Made by a program: the position numbers and the translations under genes
The notes under the pieces: generated by a model
What the model was told of the DNA's origin: nothing
The model's input: the letters and a program-made list of their open reading frames with translations, nothing else
The model's database searches: none
Assembly (NCBI GenBank): GCA_000719695.1
Contig: JOHN01000041.1
Span: forward strand, 1-64,000
Source: Streptomyces sp. NRRL F-6131
Lineage (GTDB): Bacteria; Actinomycetota; Actinomycetes; Streptomycetales; Streptomycetaceae
DNA: 64,000 nt
Direction of reading: 5' to 3'
Part shown: piece after piece, positions 45,043 to 53,310 of the stretch
Layout of the letters: each line of letters opens with the position of its first letter
How positions within the stretch are numbered: the stretch's first letter is position 1

Positions 45043-46539
45043 CTAGTGGCGGCGGTGGGCCGCCCGGCGCCGGCGGCGCAGCAGAAGCGCCGCGCCCACG
45101 CCGAGGAAGACGGTGCCGATCACGGTCGGGACCAGGGCGCTGCTTCCGCCGGTGGCGGCGAGCTGGGGGCCGGCCGTGGTGGCCGCCACCGACGCCGACG
45201 GCGCGGCCGGCGCGGCGGCCGCGGCGGCAGCAGCGGCCGGCGAACCGGAGCGGGTCGGGCTCTTGGCCGTCGGCTTCGCCGCGTGCAGGGCCGCGTCCGC
45301 GTCCGTGTCGGCGACGGTCGTCGGCGACACGGGCACGGAGGGCTTGGCGGCCGGGATCGGGGCCGCGCTGGTGGTGGTCGGGCCCGGGGTCGCCGTGGTG
45401 GAGGGGTTCCCGGTGGCGCCGGTCGTGGGGGCGACCTGGGCGCCCTGGTGGGCGAGGTCGATGGTGACGTCGATTCCGTCGGGGGTCATCTTGCTGTAGC
45501 TCAGCTTGATGTGCTGGGCGAGGTCGGTCAGCGGCTCGGTGCCCGTGAAGGAACCGGCCATCGTGGCCTTGTCGTCCGCGGGGTTGCGGAGGCAGACTGC
45601 CGAGGCGTAGTTTCCTTGGCCGACTCGGAAGACGAAGAGGCCGGGGTTCTCGATATCGGTGTCCACCGTGTTCGCGACATTGTGGCGGTACTCGATGACG
45701 AGCCGGTCACCGTTGGTGCCGAACGGTATGTCGACGGCCCGGGTGCCGGCGGCTGCTGCGGGGGCGTGGAGCGGGGTGAGGTGGACCGTCGTGGTCGTCT
45801 TGGGCGAGACGATCCGGTCGGCCGAAAGCCACTTCTTGGCGATGAGTTCGGGTGAGGACAGGCCCTTGTGGCCACCGCCGCCGCCCATGGGGGTGATGTG
45901 GCTGTTCCCGTATGCGGAGCACCCGGTGAACTGCCCGACCGGGCACAGCTCGCGCTCCTGGTGGGGGAAGCCCATGTTGTGCCCGAACTCGTGGAGGGCG
46001 GCGGTGGTGTCGTCGTTGTTGATCGCGCCCTCCTGGAACCAGGTGATCGGTCCGGGCATCGAGCCCAGACCCCACCAGCTGCAGGCATTGCCGCCGGGGA
46101 TGACGATCGACAGGTGGTCGTACTTCACGTCGGCAGGCAGGGCCTTGGCGGCGAGCTGCTGGATCTTGCCGGGGTCGCACTGGGACTTGTCGACATCGAT
46201 GTCGAAGGGTCCGAAGACGCCGTCGCCCTGCGCCGGCACCACGGACAGCCGCTTGTCGGACATCGTGGCGTAGTAGGCGGCGACGGAGTCCTGGCCGGTG
46301 AAGAGCTGCTTCACCGCCTTCTCGTGCACCACCTTGGCGTCCGACAGCGAGGCGTTCTTGAAGTTCACCAGAACCACCGCGTGGCGGTCCGTGACCTTCT
46401 CCGGTCCCGGCTCGGCCGCGGCGGGGACAGCGAGCGGGGATCCGACGAGTGTGGCCGCCGCGGCGGCGGCGAGGGCGACTGCCCGGCGGCCGGGTGGCCG
46501 CCGGTCGGCGCCTGTCGTGCGGAGGTCGTTGCGTGCCAT
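45043..46539 (-). CDS. Sortase-anchored secreted zinc metalloprotease (M11/M6-like)
   Basis: 498 residues. Signal peptide to about 42 (ending AVPAAA); the catalytic domain has the zinc motif HEFGHNMGFPH (His183, Glu184, His187, His193), the metzincin-type HExxHxxGxxH, with ITPMGGGGGHKGLSSPELIA downstream as the Met-turn region. A Pro/Ala/Thr/Ser stalk follows from about 385. The C-terminus is a wall-sorting signal: LAATG, hydrophobic helix, RRRRR tail, as recognised by streptomycete class E sortases. So it should be cell-wall linked. Upstream 46540-46945 has no other gene. Confidence 0.88.
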   Translation of the reverse strand: MARNDLRTTGADRRPPGRRAVALAAAAAATLVGSPLAVPAAAEPGPEKVTDRHAVVLVNFKNASLSDAKVVHEKAVKQLFTGQDSVAAYYATMSDKRLSVVPAQGDGVFGPFDIDVDKSQCDPGKIQQLAAKALPADVKYDHLSIVIPGGNACSWWGLGSMPGPITWFQEGAINNDDTTAALHEFGHNMGFPHQERELCPVGQFTGCSAYGNSHITPMGGGGGHKGLSSPELIAKKWLSADRIVSPKTTTTVHLTPLHAPAAAAGTRAVDIPFGTNGDRLVIEYRHNVANTVDTDIENPGLFVFRVGQGNYASAVCLRNPADDKATMAGSFTGTEPLTDLAQHIKLSYSKMTPDGIDVTIDLAHQGAQVAPTTGATGNPSTTATPGPTTTSAAPIPAAKPSVPVSPTTVADTDADAALHAAKPTAKSPTRSGSPAAAAAAAAAPAAPSASVAATTAGPQLAATGGSSALVPTVIGTVFLGVGAALLLRRRRRAAHRRH

Positions 46540-46945
46540 GCGCGCATTCCTTAGCTCCTCGGGATCGGCGGCGACGGCCGCACGCCCCGAGGGTCGGTCG
46601 ACAACGGGTTCGTGGCGCGGGCCGGTGGGCCGGCCACGCAGTCAGGCGGAGGAGACGGGACACGCACCGTCGCGGTGACGGGTCCATGGCGAGCACTCGC
46701 TGCGCGGCGGGTCCGTGTTGCTCCTCCAGCTCAGGAGACGCGCGGGAACCGGCCGCATCACAGAAATTCCGACGGGAATCCGATGTCGTTTCGACCTCAT
46801 CGATACCTCATGATCCGGCTGCCATCCTGACTTGCTGCCAGGAACGGGGGTGCCACCGCCGGACGATCACCTCCGGTGGGCCCCTTGCCGTCGGCCTTCC
46901 GGCTCTTTGCCTCTTTGCCTCGACCAGCACCGAACAGGACTTCGC

Positions 46946-47338
46946 ATGATCGGAAAGCGCTTCGCCGCCGCCGCGGCCGTCAGCTTGAGCGTGGCAGCGA
47001 TATCACCCACGCTCGCTCACGCCGACGAGACCCCGGCCGGGCCGACGATCACCGTCACCTCGGCAACAGATCCCTCGGTGGCCCTGTCGGTCACCCTCGA
47101 CCCGGACGCCGAGAGCGGCGTGATCCCCGAGAGCGACGTCGCCGCCATCGGCGCGGCGCTCGATGCCCAGGCCCTTCCCGCCCCGGACGCCCTCACGCCC
47201 GAGATGCCGTCCACCCTGGAGGCGGACGTGGTGTCCCTGGACGAGAACGCTCCGGAGGAGCCGGTGGCCGATGGCAGCGGCCGCCCGGGAAAGGGCTCCC
47301 TCACCTTCGCCGGCGGCCTGGTGCCGCTTCGCGGATAG
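46946..47338 (+). CDS. Small secreted acidic protein
   Basis: 130 residues starting MIGKRFAAAAAVSLSVAAIS, with a signal peptide cut after AHA (about residue 26). The mature part is very acidic (DPDAESGVIPESDVAAIGAA) and ends in a Gly-rich segment. Repeated Asp/Pro-rich stretches suggest an extended structure. No family recognised. An AGGAC ribosome site precedes the ATG. It is divergent from the metalloprotease gene, and the 400-bp gap between them should hold both promoters. Confidence 0.6.
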   Translation: MIGKRFAAAAAVSLSVAAISPTLAHADETPAGPTITVTSATDPSVALSVTLDPDAESGVIPESDVAAIGAALDAQALPAPDALTPEMPSTLEADVVSLDENAPEEPVADGSGRPGKGSLTFAGGLVPLRG

Positions 47339-47345
47339 TCGCCCC

Positions 47346-47783
47346 ATGAGGTCTCTGCTCCTGGTGGCCGATCGGGCCGAGGCGGTGGTGAACAGCCTGG
47401 GTTTGGAGGGCCGTTGCCGGATCGACGTCGTGACCGTGCCGGCCGAGCCGCCGCCACCACCGGTGTCCCTCCCGACCACGGCCTACCGGTCGATCCTCTC
47501 CTTCGGGCCACCGGACGAGCTGCCGCTGGAACCCGGCGTGCACGTCGTGGCCAGCCTCGGTGACGACCGGACCCGGATCCAGTTGGTGCCCGGCATGCGG
47601 CCCGCCGAGGCCCTGGCCCACCTGGCGGACGGGCTCCAGGGCTGGGTCATCGAGCTGACCCACGGTGCCGCCCGGCCCCCGTGCCCCGGACATCCGCACC
47701 CGATGCGCGCGGGCGTGGTCGACGGCACCGCCGCATGGACCTGCCCGGCCCGTCCGGGCCACGCGATCGCCCCGATCGGCTGA
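47346..47783 (+). CDS. Conserved protein of unknown function
   Basis: 145 residues beginning MRSLLLVADRAEAVVNSLGL. Soluble, with a Pro-rich loop (EPPPPPVSLPTTAYRS) and a C-terminal part rich in Cys/His (ARPPCPGHPHPMRAGVVDGT, AAWTCPARPGH) that might bind zinc. It lies 8 bases past the small secreted protein gene and lacks a clear ribosome site, so it may be translated by coupling. No function can be assigned. Confidence 0.55.
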   Translation: MRSLLLVADRAEAVVNSLGLEGRCRIDVVTVPAEPPPPPVSLPTTAYRSILSFGPPDELPLEPGVHVVASLGDDRTRIQLVPGMRPAEALAHLADGLQGWVIELTHGAARPPCPGHPHPMRAGVVDGTAAWTCPARPGHAIAPIG

Positions 47784-47806
47784 CCGGCCGTCCGCGTCCG
47801 CATGAG

Positions 47807-47972
47807 TCAGCCGATGATGGTGGCGGCGTCGATGACGAGGCGGTAGCGGACATCGGAAGCCAGGACCCGTTCGAAGGTCGACATCGAACTGGCCGGCGGA
47901 GATCACCTCGATTCTCGGCGCCGATGCCGTGCCCGGCGCAGAAGTCGAGCATCTCCTGGGGAAGGCGACGGC
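47807..47972 (-). pseudogene. Zinc alcohol dehydrogenase C-terminal scrap
   Basis: Minus strand PQEMLDFCAGHGIGAE, then after a one-base shift IEVISAGQFD, then VLASDVRYRLVIDAATIIG and a stop. This is the C-terminal end of an NAD(P)-dependent zinc alcohol dehydrogenase. Nothing upstream remains. Confidence 0.65.
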
Positions 47973-48041
47973 GCGGATGAGCTGTCTCCAGGATGTAGGG
48001 CGGGCGGCGGGGCAGAGGTCTCCGGCCACGGCACTACCGTG

Positions 48042-48200
48042 ATGAGGGTGCCGGGAACCAATGCCGACCAGCGGTGGTCCGAGTCGATGCCGGCGGCCTA
48101 TGAGCAGTACCTCGTGCCGGTGGTCTTCCGGCCCTTCGCCGAAGAGCTGACCGCGAGGGCGGCAGCTCTGCGCCCACGGCGGATCCTTGAACTGGCGGGG
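48042..48200 (+). pseudogene. SAM methyltransferase N-terminal scrap
   Basis: MRVPGTNADQRWSESMPAAY, EQYLVPVVFRPFAEEL and RRILELAG are the start and the first part of motif I (normally VLELAAGTG) of a class I methyltransferase. The homology ends exactly at ELAG, within the SAM-binding loop. Confidence 0.65.
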
Positions 48201-48252
48201 CGAGGGCGAGGTTCCCCAGCCGGGGAGGTTGGGGGTGTAGAGGATGCGGTGG

Positions 48253-48411
48253 GGCTGGATGATGCCGGGTGCGACGGCGGCGTGGGTTGCGCCGGACCCG
48301 AAGCGGCCCACCGAACTGCGCATCGACCGGCCGTTCCTGTTCCTGATCCGGGACACCGCCTCCGGCCGGCCGTTGTTCCTCGGCCAGGTCACCGACCCGC
48401 AGGCACACTGA
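48253..48411 (+). pseudogene. Serpin C-terminal scrap
   Basis: The frame TELRIDRPFLFLIRDTASGR then PLFLGQVTDPQAH and a stop is the conserved C-terminal strand of serpins (DRPFLFLI-D--TG-PLFLGRV-DP). It follows directly on the methyltransferase scrap, so three unrelated gene ends lie within 600 bp. Confidence 0.65.
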
Positions 48412-48647
48412 CGACCGGCGGACCAGGCAGCCGAACAGCACGATCACGTCCGCCGTCCGCAGCAGCGGATCGTTGCCCGCCACCGCCACCGTGCATGCGA
48501 TTGGCAGGGCGGCGGCGCGGTACGCCGTGCCGACCAGGTTGCCGCGGACCGACCGGATGAGCCGGCGCCCGACCGGCACCACACCCCCGTCCCCGTGACG
48601 GTGACCCCGCACCACGGCCGGCGTTGCACTGAGGTGCGACGCCTGTG

Positions 48648-48664
48648 CTCATCAGAACCTCAGG
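48648..48664 (+). promoter_or_regulatory. Direct-repeat element F
   Basis: Plus strand CTCATCAGAACCTCAGG followed by TTTTCCGTGGCACCCT, matching element E over most of that extension. It lies 103 bp ahead of the unknown gene at 48767. The 48412-48647 stretch before it has no gene I can support. Confidence 0.45.
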
Positions 48665-48766
48665 TTTTCCGTGGCACCCTCGTCGCGTGCGGGTCACACA
48701 GCGCGCACCGGAGGGCGGGTGCCACCCTTCGACCAACCAGGCAGCGCACGGAAGACGGGCGAGAGC

Positions 48767-49369
48767 ATGGCGGCAGATCAACGGCAGCTCCAGCGCGGGT
48801 ACTTCCTCCGGGAGGCCGCGGCACTCCAGCGTGCGAACATCGGCGGCAGCCGGTACCTGACACGGATCGCCTTCCCCGCCGCCGAGGACGAGGACGGAGT
48901 TCCCCTCGCCCTGGTCACCACGGTGAACCTGAAGCCGGGAGCGCCGGTGCTGCTGCCGACCACGGCGACTCGGCACGACATTCACACCGCCCTCGCCCCC
49001 GAAGGTGGCTGGGATGTCCCGGATCCGAGGCCGATGATCCGGTTCCCGATCACCGGGGAGGCGCCACCACTGCTGGTCTACGCCGACCTGCTCGACGACA
49101 TCGGGGACCTCCTGTCCATGCTCACCGTCTACCCCATCGATGTCGGCCGCCCGGATGTCGTGGCCAGTCTGAAGGCCGTCGGCCTCGTCGGCGAGACCAC
49201 CGCGGTGGTCGAAGTGTCCGCGCTCGGTGCGGTCCACCGGGTCAGTATCCCGCTGGACTCCGGAGTCCCGCTGGTGGCCGTACCGTTGGAGATCGCCGAG
49301 TACCTGCTGACGGTTCAGCCATGCGCCGACGGAGCTTCGGCCGTCGAGTGGGCGTACCCCGTCGGCTGA
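48767..49369 (+). CDS. Conserved protein of unknown function
   Basis: 200 residues from MAADQRQLQRGYFLREAAAL. Soluble alpha/beta protein; blocks such as IAFPAAEDEDGVPLALVTTV and PLLVYADLLDDIGDLLSMLT show normal codon bias. No domain recognised. The ribosome site is weak (GGGCGAGAG). It is the only intact gene in a stretch of scraps, and direct-repeat element F lies 103 bp upstream, linking it to the candidate regulon of the response regulator 44 kb away. Confidence 0.6.
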   Translation: MAADQRQLQRGYFLREAAALQRANIGGSRYLTRIAFPAAEDEDGVPLALVTTVNLKPGAPVLLPTTATRHDIHTALAPEGGWDVPDPRPMIRFPITGEAPPLLVYADLLDDIGDLLSMLTVYPIDVGRPDVVASLKAVGLVGETTAVVEVSALGAVHRVSIPLDSGVPLVAVPLEIAEYLLTVQPCADGASAVEWAYPVG

Positions 49370-49464
49370 TGCTGAGGGCCCCTCGGTGGCTTGTCGGTGC
49401 ACGCCACCGATGCGGACGTCGAGGCTCCGGGAGGCCCGAGAGCTCTTCCACGCCGCGCTGCGGT

Positions 49465-49830
49465 TCGGTCGGGGCATTTGTCAGCGATCGCGGCGAGCGG
49501 GCGCTCCGGCCAGGGCGCGCAGCTCCGCCCCGGCCTGCTCGTCGAGACGCTGGCGAGCAGGCCGGAGGCCAGCCTCAGCTGCCCTGCCGCTTGCTCGGGG
49601 GCCCAGGCCCGTCCGCCCGCTCGACCAGCAGCTGGGCAAGGTTGCGCGGATCGGCGCCGCTGTCGGGAGCGGAGCAGACGGCCCACGGTGGTTCCGGACG
49701 TGAGGGCGGCGACGACCGGCAGGCTCCGCTTGCGGACGGCCAGGTCGGCCCCGGCGGACTTGCCCATGCGATCCGGGTCGCCCCAGATGCCGAGGATGTC
49801 GTCGGTCAGCTGGTAGGCGAGACCGACGAC
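49465..49830 (-). pseudogene. Polyprenyl diphosphate synthase C-terminal remnant
   Basis: Minus strand VVGLAYQLTDDILGIWGDPD, RMGKSAGADLAVRKRSLPVV, AALTSGTTVGRLLRSR, then after a shift LLVERA-GRAWAPEQAAGQLR and further shifted text to about 49465. It is closely similar to the intact synthase at 56409-57416 (QLTDDLLGIWG, KPVGADLAARKKSLPVVAAL), so it is a decayed paralogue or a piece of a second terpene locus. Confidence 0.75.
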
Positions 49831-49841
49831 CCGCCGCCCCC

Positions 49842-50030
49842 GCCTACCAGATCGTACCCGAGCGACTGGCGGCCGCCACCGAGGCGTCCCGTGTACTCGA
49901 CGGTGTGCTGCGCGACCAGCGGTGGGAGCGCATCCACAAGGTCGGCCCGGCCTTCGCCACCCAGTACGACAGCGCGGTACACGCCATGCGGGCGGACAAG
50001 CATTTCGGTCAGAAATCATCAAACCGATGA
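49842..50030 (+). other. Orphan C-terminal coding fragment
   Basis: An open frame with normal codon bias reads AYQIVPERLAAATEASRVLD, GVLRDQRWERIHKVGPAFAT and QYDSAVHAMRADKHFGQKSS before its TGA. There is no start, and the 5' end abuts the polyprenyl-synthase remnant. The parent protein was not recognised. Confidence 0.4.
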
Positions 50031-50099
50031 CCCGGCCATTTCAGCTGAAAAGGCCGGCGTGCCGCCGCGCACCTGCTCTGGCCGGCGGCCCGGTGTGGG

Positions 50100-50345
50100 C
50101 CGCCGTACTGGGAATGCTAAACCAGCCGGCTGGTAATTGGACAGTGCTTGGACCTGGGACCTTTCGGCCGCGAACATGCCGTGGTTGCCCTGGTCGAGCC
50201 GGGTCGCGGCCTCGGCGGGTGTGGTGGGCAGGCTGCCGTCTCGGACCAGTGCGGCCAAGGCTGCGGGAGCATGGGTCAGTGACAGGAACGTACCGTCGCG
50301 AAGCGCGCGGATGACTTGCTGTCCTGTCCGGCGATGTGCAGGGCG
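50100..50345 (-). other. Coding-like minus-strand fragment
   Basis: Minus strand QVIRALRDGTFLSLTHAPAA, LAALVRDGSLPTTPAEAATR and LDQGNHGMFAAERSQVQALS look like genuine protein with streptomycete codon bias. The frame is broken on both sides (about 50345 and 50110). The parent family was not recognised. Confidence 0.35.
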
Positions 50346-50414
50346 AGGGCCGCTTCCTGGGCCTGGGCGGGAACCGGTGTGAGAGTGGCGGCGCTGGCGC
50401 CGCGGCATCGGCCA

Positions 50415-50675
50415 TCAGCAGTTGTTCCTGATCACGGCGATACCCGTCACCTCGGCGGCGAGCGAGCCGAGGACAGCGCCGAGGTGCTCGGTCTTCTCGG
50501 CCCCGGTGGCGACCCGGATCAACAGGTAGGCGGCCTCTTCGTCGGCGACCGCGATACGGTACTCGGCTGCAGCGGCCGCCTGGGCGGAACCGACCCCGGA
50601 GAGCCCGAGTGCGCCAGCGCAGACCGTGACAATGACACTGGAGTTGAGAATCCTGGAGCGCACGGAGGAAGCCAC
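50415..50675 (-). CDS. Small secreted protein
   Basis: 86 residues from a GTG at 50675. The signal peptide (SRILNSSVIVTVCAGALGLS then GVGSAQA) is followed by a mature domain of about 50 residues (EYRIAVADEEAAYLLIRVAT) ending with a single cysteine (RNNC). AGAGGG lies immediately ahead of the start. No family recognised. Its upstream region contains the AT-rich palindromic segment at 50782-50833. Confidence 0.55.
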   Translation of the reverse strand: MASSVRSRILNSSVIVTVCAGALGLSGVGSAQAAAAAEYRIAVADEEAAYLLIRVATGAEKTEHLGAVLGSLAAEVTGIAVIRNNC

Positions 50676-50781
50676 CCCCTCTACCGTCGATTTCTACGTC
50701 GAGCTTTTAAGAATGCACGTGCCGCCGTTGGGATTTGCCTCGGACCACCCCTCGCGCCCGACGGTAGACAGTCACCACTTT

Positions 50782-50833
50782 GTAGTGCTTATTGATCGTC
50801 AAACAAGATTATTGATTGACACTTGAGCACTAC
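50782..50833. repeat. 52-bp AT-rich segment bounded by 8-bp inverted repeats
   Basis: GTAGTGCT (50782-50789) and AGCACTAC (50826-50833) bound an AT-rich core that contains TATTGAT twice. In DNA of roughly 70% GC this is conspicuous. It could be a promoter/operator of the minus-strand gene starting at 50675, or the footprint of a mobile element. Confidence 0.5.
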
Positions 50834-50872
50834 CTTCCGGTAGATCGCAAACCCTCCCGGCCGGCGGGGTGG

Positions 50873-50896
50873 GTGCCCCGTCGAGCGACGGGGCAC
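50873..50896. terminator. Perfect 10-bp hairpin with a tetraloop
   Basis: GTGCCCCGTC-GAGC-GACGGGGCAC. No obvious gene ends here. It may insulate the DUF5131/TcmP pair from the upstream region. Confidence 0.45.
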
Positions 50897-51369
50897 GCGG
50901 CAATGGTCGTACTGCGCGGGCCCGACGTGTCGGCGAGAGGTGCGCGGTAATGCCCGGGTGCGCGACGGACTCTCCCTCGGCTCCTTCCCGAAATCGGGGA
51001 CTCGCCCCGCCCTTGCACCTCGCCGCCGGCGACGTCATCGAGGATCTGATCGGCGAGGAATCGACACGGCTCCGCGGAAGCAACCGGAGGACATGAGCGC
51101 GAAAGCCCGAAGGCCCGCAGGTCAAGCGATGCCAGTGAACGCTGAGACGCGGAACCTGCAGCACCGGGGACGTCTCCCGGCGCCAGACCCTCACCATGTT
51201 GCTCGAAGCCGTCGCCCGTCACCACCGCGGCTCCCTGCCGGACGGGGGAACAGAACGGCTCTGGCCAGCGGGTTCGACACCAGCAGTGTCCGCAGTGGAA
51301 GGTAGGGGCTTGGCGGCGTCCGCCGGGTGGCGGCCGGCGCGAGGCCCGGCCCGGTGGCGAGGAGCGGCA
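50897..51369. other. Unassigned 470-bp region before the DUF5131 gene
   Basis: Several short frames are open, but none has a recognised product or a good start. A TTCGA-containing stretch near 51265-51285 recalls a tRNA T-arm but does not fold into a tRNA. Confidence 0.35.
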
Positions 51370-52125
51370 GTGAGCGATCGAAGCGCTATCGAGTGGACGG
51401 AAGCGACCTGGAACCCGACCACCGGCTGCGACCGGGTGTCTGCCGGCTGCGACAACTGCTACGCCCTGACCCTGGCCAAGCGCCTGAAGGCGATGGGCGC
51501 CGCCAAGTACCAGACGGACGGCGACTCGCGAACCTCCGGCCCCGGCTTCGGACTTGCACTGCACCCGGACGCCCTCGACATTCCGAGGCGCTGGCACAGC
51601 TCCCGGGTCGTGTTCGTGAACTCCATGAGCGACCTCTTCCACGCCCGGGTGCCGCTGACGTTCGTCCGGGACGTGTTCCAGGTCATCGCAGACACCCCCC
51701 AGCACACCTACCAGGTACTGACGAAGCGATCCGTGAGGCTGCGCCGGGTCGCCAACTGGCTGGAGTGGCCGGACAATCTCTGGATGGGGGTGTCGGTCGA
51801 GGACGAGAGTCAGCTCGGTCGTGTCGACGACTTGCGAGCCGTCCCGGCCGCGGTCCGGTTCCTCTCGCTGGAACCGTTGCTCGGACCGCTGCCAGGCCTG
51901 AATCTCGAGGGCATCGGATGGGTGATCGCCGGTGGTGAGTCCGGCCCCCACCACCGTCCCATGGACCCCGCGTGGGTCGCCGGAATCCGCGACACCTGCC
52001 AGACGGCCGGCGTGCCGTTCTTCTTCAAGCAGTGGGGCGGCCGCAACCCCAAGGCCCGCGGCCGCGACCTCAACGGCCGGACCTGGGACGAGATGCCCGC
52101 ACGAGCCCCGATCACCGCCTCCTGA
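51370..52125 (+). CDS. DUF5131 (phage Gp37/Gp68 family) three-cysteine protein
   Basis: 251 residues from a GTG with AGGAG six bases upstream. It opens SAIEWTEATWNPTTGCDRVS, giving C-x6-C-x2-C (CDRVSAGCDNCYA), the three-cysteine motif of this family. VVFVNSMSDLFHARVPLTFV, YQVLTKRSVRLRRV and WVIAGGESGPHHRPM, then FFFKQWGGR, are its other conserved blocks. The cysteines resemble an iron-sulfur or radical-SAM-type site. The family is common in phages and mobile DNA, is usually encoded beside TcmP as here, and has no established activity that I know of. Confidence 0.88.
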   Translation: MSDRSAIEWTEATWNPTTGCDRVSAGCDNCYALTLAKRLKAMGAAKYQTDGDSRTSGPGFGLALHPDALDIPRRWHSSRVVFVNSMSDLFHARVPLTFVRDVFQVIADTPQHTYQVLTKRSVRLRRVANWLEWPDNLWMGVSVEDESQLGRVDDLRAVPAAVRFLSLEPLLGPLPGLNLEGIGWVIAGGESGPHHRPMDPAWVAGIRDTCQTAGVPFFFKQWGGRNPKARGRDLNGRTWDEMPARAPITAS

Positions 52126-52215
52126 CCCAGTGCGCCGTGCACACCCCCTGGTCGCACCGTGATGATTGTGTGATCCTGCCACCGGCAGCGACGGTTCACC
52201 GTACCGGGGAGACAC

Positions 52216-53310
52216 ATGGTGGCACCGAAGGACGTCATCTGGCCACGTGATCCACACACCGCCGCCAAGCACGCCCTTCTGCGGCGCTACCTCCAAGCCT
52301 GGGCACCGATCATGCTCAGCCACAACGAAGTCGTCACCTACGCCGAAGGGTTCGCAGGCCCCGGCGTCTACCGTGGCGGCGAGCCCGGCTCTCCCGTCGT
52401 CGCCCACCAGGTCTTCTCCGGAGCCCTTCGGCGCAGCCCCCGAAGGGTGAAGATGGTGCTGGTAGAGGAGGACGGCCGGCGCAAGACCGAGCTGGAACAC
52501 CGCATCGCGGCAGCCGTGGACTCGTCCGGCGTCCGAGGCGACCGGCTCGACGTGCACATCGCCCAGGGCCAGTGCCACCCCGACCTGCTGCAGCAACTTG
52601 ACCGGACCGGCAGTCTCCACCACCCTATGTTCGTCCTCCTCGACGGCTTCGGCGGCCCGGAAGTCCCCTTCCCCCTGCTGCAACGCATCGCCACCCAACG
52701 CCGCAGCGAGGTGATGGTCACTTTCCAACCCGCCTTCCTCGTACGGTTCTCCGAGAAGGCCGATCGCCACCGCTCAGCCGGGAACGCCTTCTTCGGCGGC
52801 ACCGACTGGCAGGGCGTTTTCCAGCAGCCGCCGTCCCGGAAGGCTACCTATCTGCGCGACCGCTACCGCGAGTCCCTCGGACGCGCCGGTTTCCAGCACA
52901 CCCTGGTCTTCGAGATGATCGACGAAGGCAGCCGCCTCCTCTATCTGATCTTCGGCACCCGCCACGAACGAGGCGTGGAGAAGATGAAAGAGGCCATGTG
53001 GGTCGTCGACACCACCTCCGGCGTCCGCTACCGCGCCCCCAAGGACCCCAACCAGCAGGCCCTCGACCTCGAACTCGAACCGGACACCGGACCGCTGCGC
53101 CGCATCCTGCTTGGCCACCTGAGCACCGTGGCGACAGCTCGCAGCGTCGACCAGCTCAAGAAGTTCGCCCTTTTGGAGACCGTCTATCGCCCGACCCAGG
53201 TCATACCGCTCCTCAAACGGATGCGCGACCAGGAGGAGATCAACGTCTCCCCGGGTCGGATCACCGGCACCAGTACCGTCACCGCCGTGTACCAGGGCGT
53301 GTTGTTCTGA
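52216..53310 (+). CDS. tcmP: Three-Cys-motif partner protein TcmP
   Basis: 364 residues with GGGGAG just ahead of the ATG. The start (VAPKDVIWPRDPHTAAKHAL) and the blocks YAEGFAGPGVYRGGEPGSPV, FVLLDGFGGPEVPFPLLQRI and NAFFGGTDWQGVF match the TcmP family. Its N-terminal half resembles a methyltransferase-like Rossmann fold (D/G-rich FAGPGVY loop), but activity is unproven. It lies 90 bp after the DUF5131 gene, the usual genetic linkage. The two probably act together on a nucleic acid; a defence or DNA-repair role is inference. Confidence 0.88.
   Translation: MVAPKDVIWPRDPHTAAKHALLRRYLQAWAPIMLSHNEVVTYAEGFAGPGVYRGGEPGSPVVAHQVFSGALRRSPRRVKMVLVEEDGRRKTELEHRIAAAVDSSGVRGDRLDVHIAQGQCHPDLLQQLDRTGSLHHPMFVLLDGFGGPEVPFPLLQRIATQRRSEVMVTFQPAFLVRFSEKADRHRSAGNAFFGGTDWQGVFQQPPSRKATYLRDRYRESLGRAGFQHTLVFEMIDEGSRLLYLIFGTRHERGVEKMKEAMWVVDTTSGVRYRAPKDPNQQALDLELEPDTGPLRRILLGHLSTVATARSVDQLKKFALLETVYRPTQVIPLLKRMRDQEEINVSPGRITGTSTVTAVYQGVLF

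Noticed and set aside
48034..48615. Minus-strand protein with VGRRLIRSVRGNLVGTAYRA
   Set aside because: Part of the frame looks coding-like, but it covers the antisense of the serpin and methyltransferase scraps and has no clear start or family.
51255..51300. tRNA-like T-arm (GGGTTCGA...) before the DUF5131 gene
   Set aside because: The T-stem has a mismatch, and no acceptor, D or anticodon arms can be folded, so no tRNA or clear attachment site is claimed.
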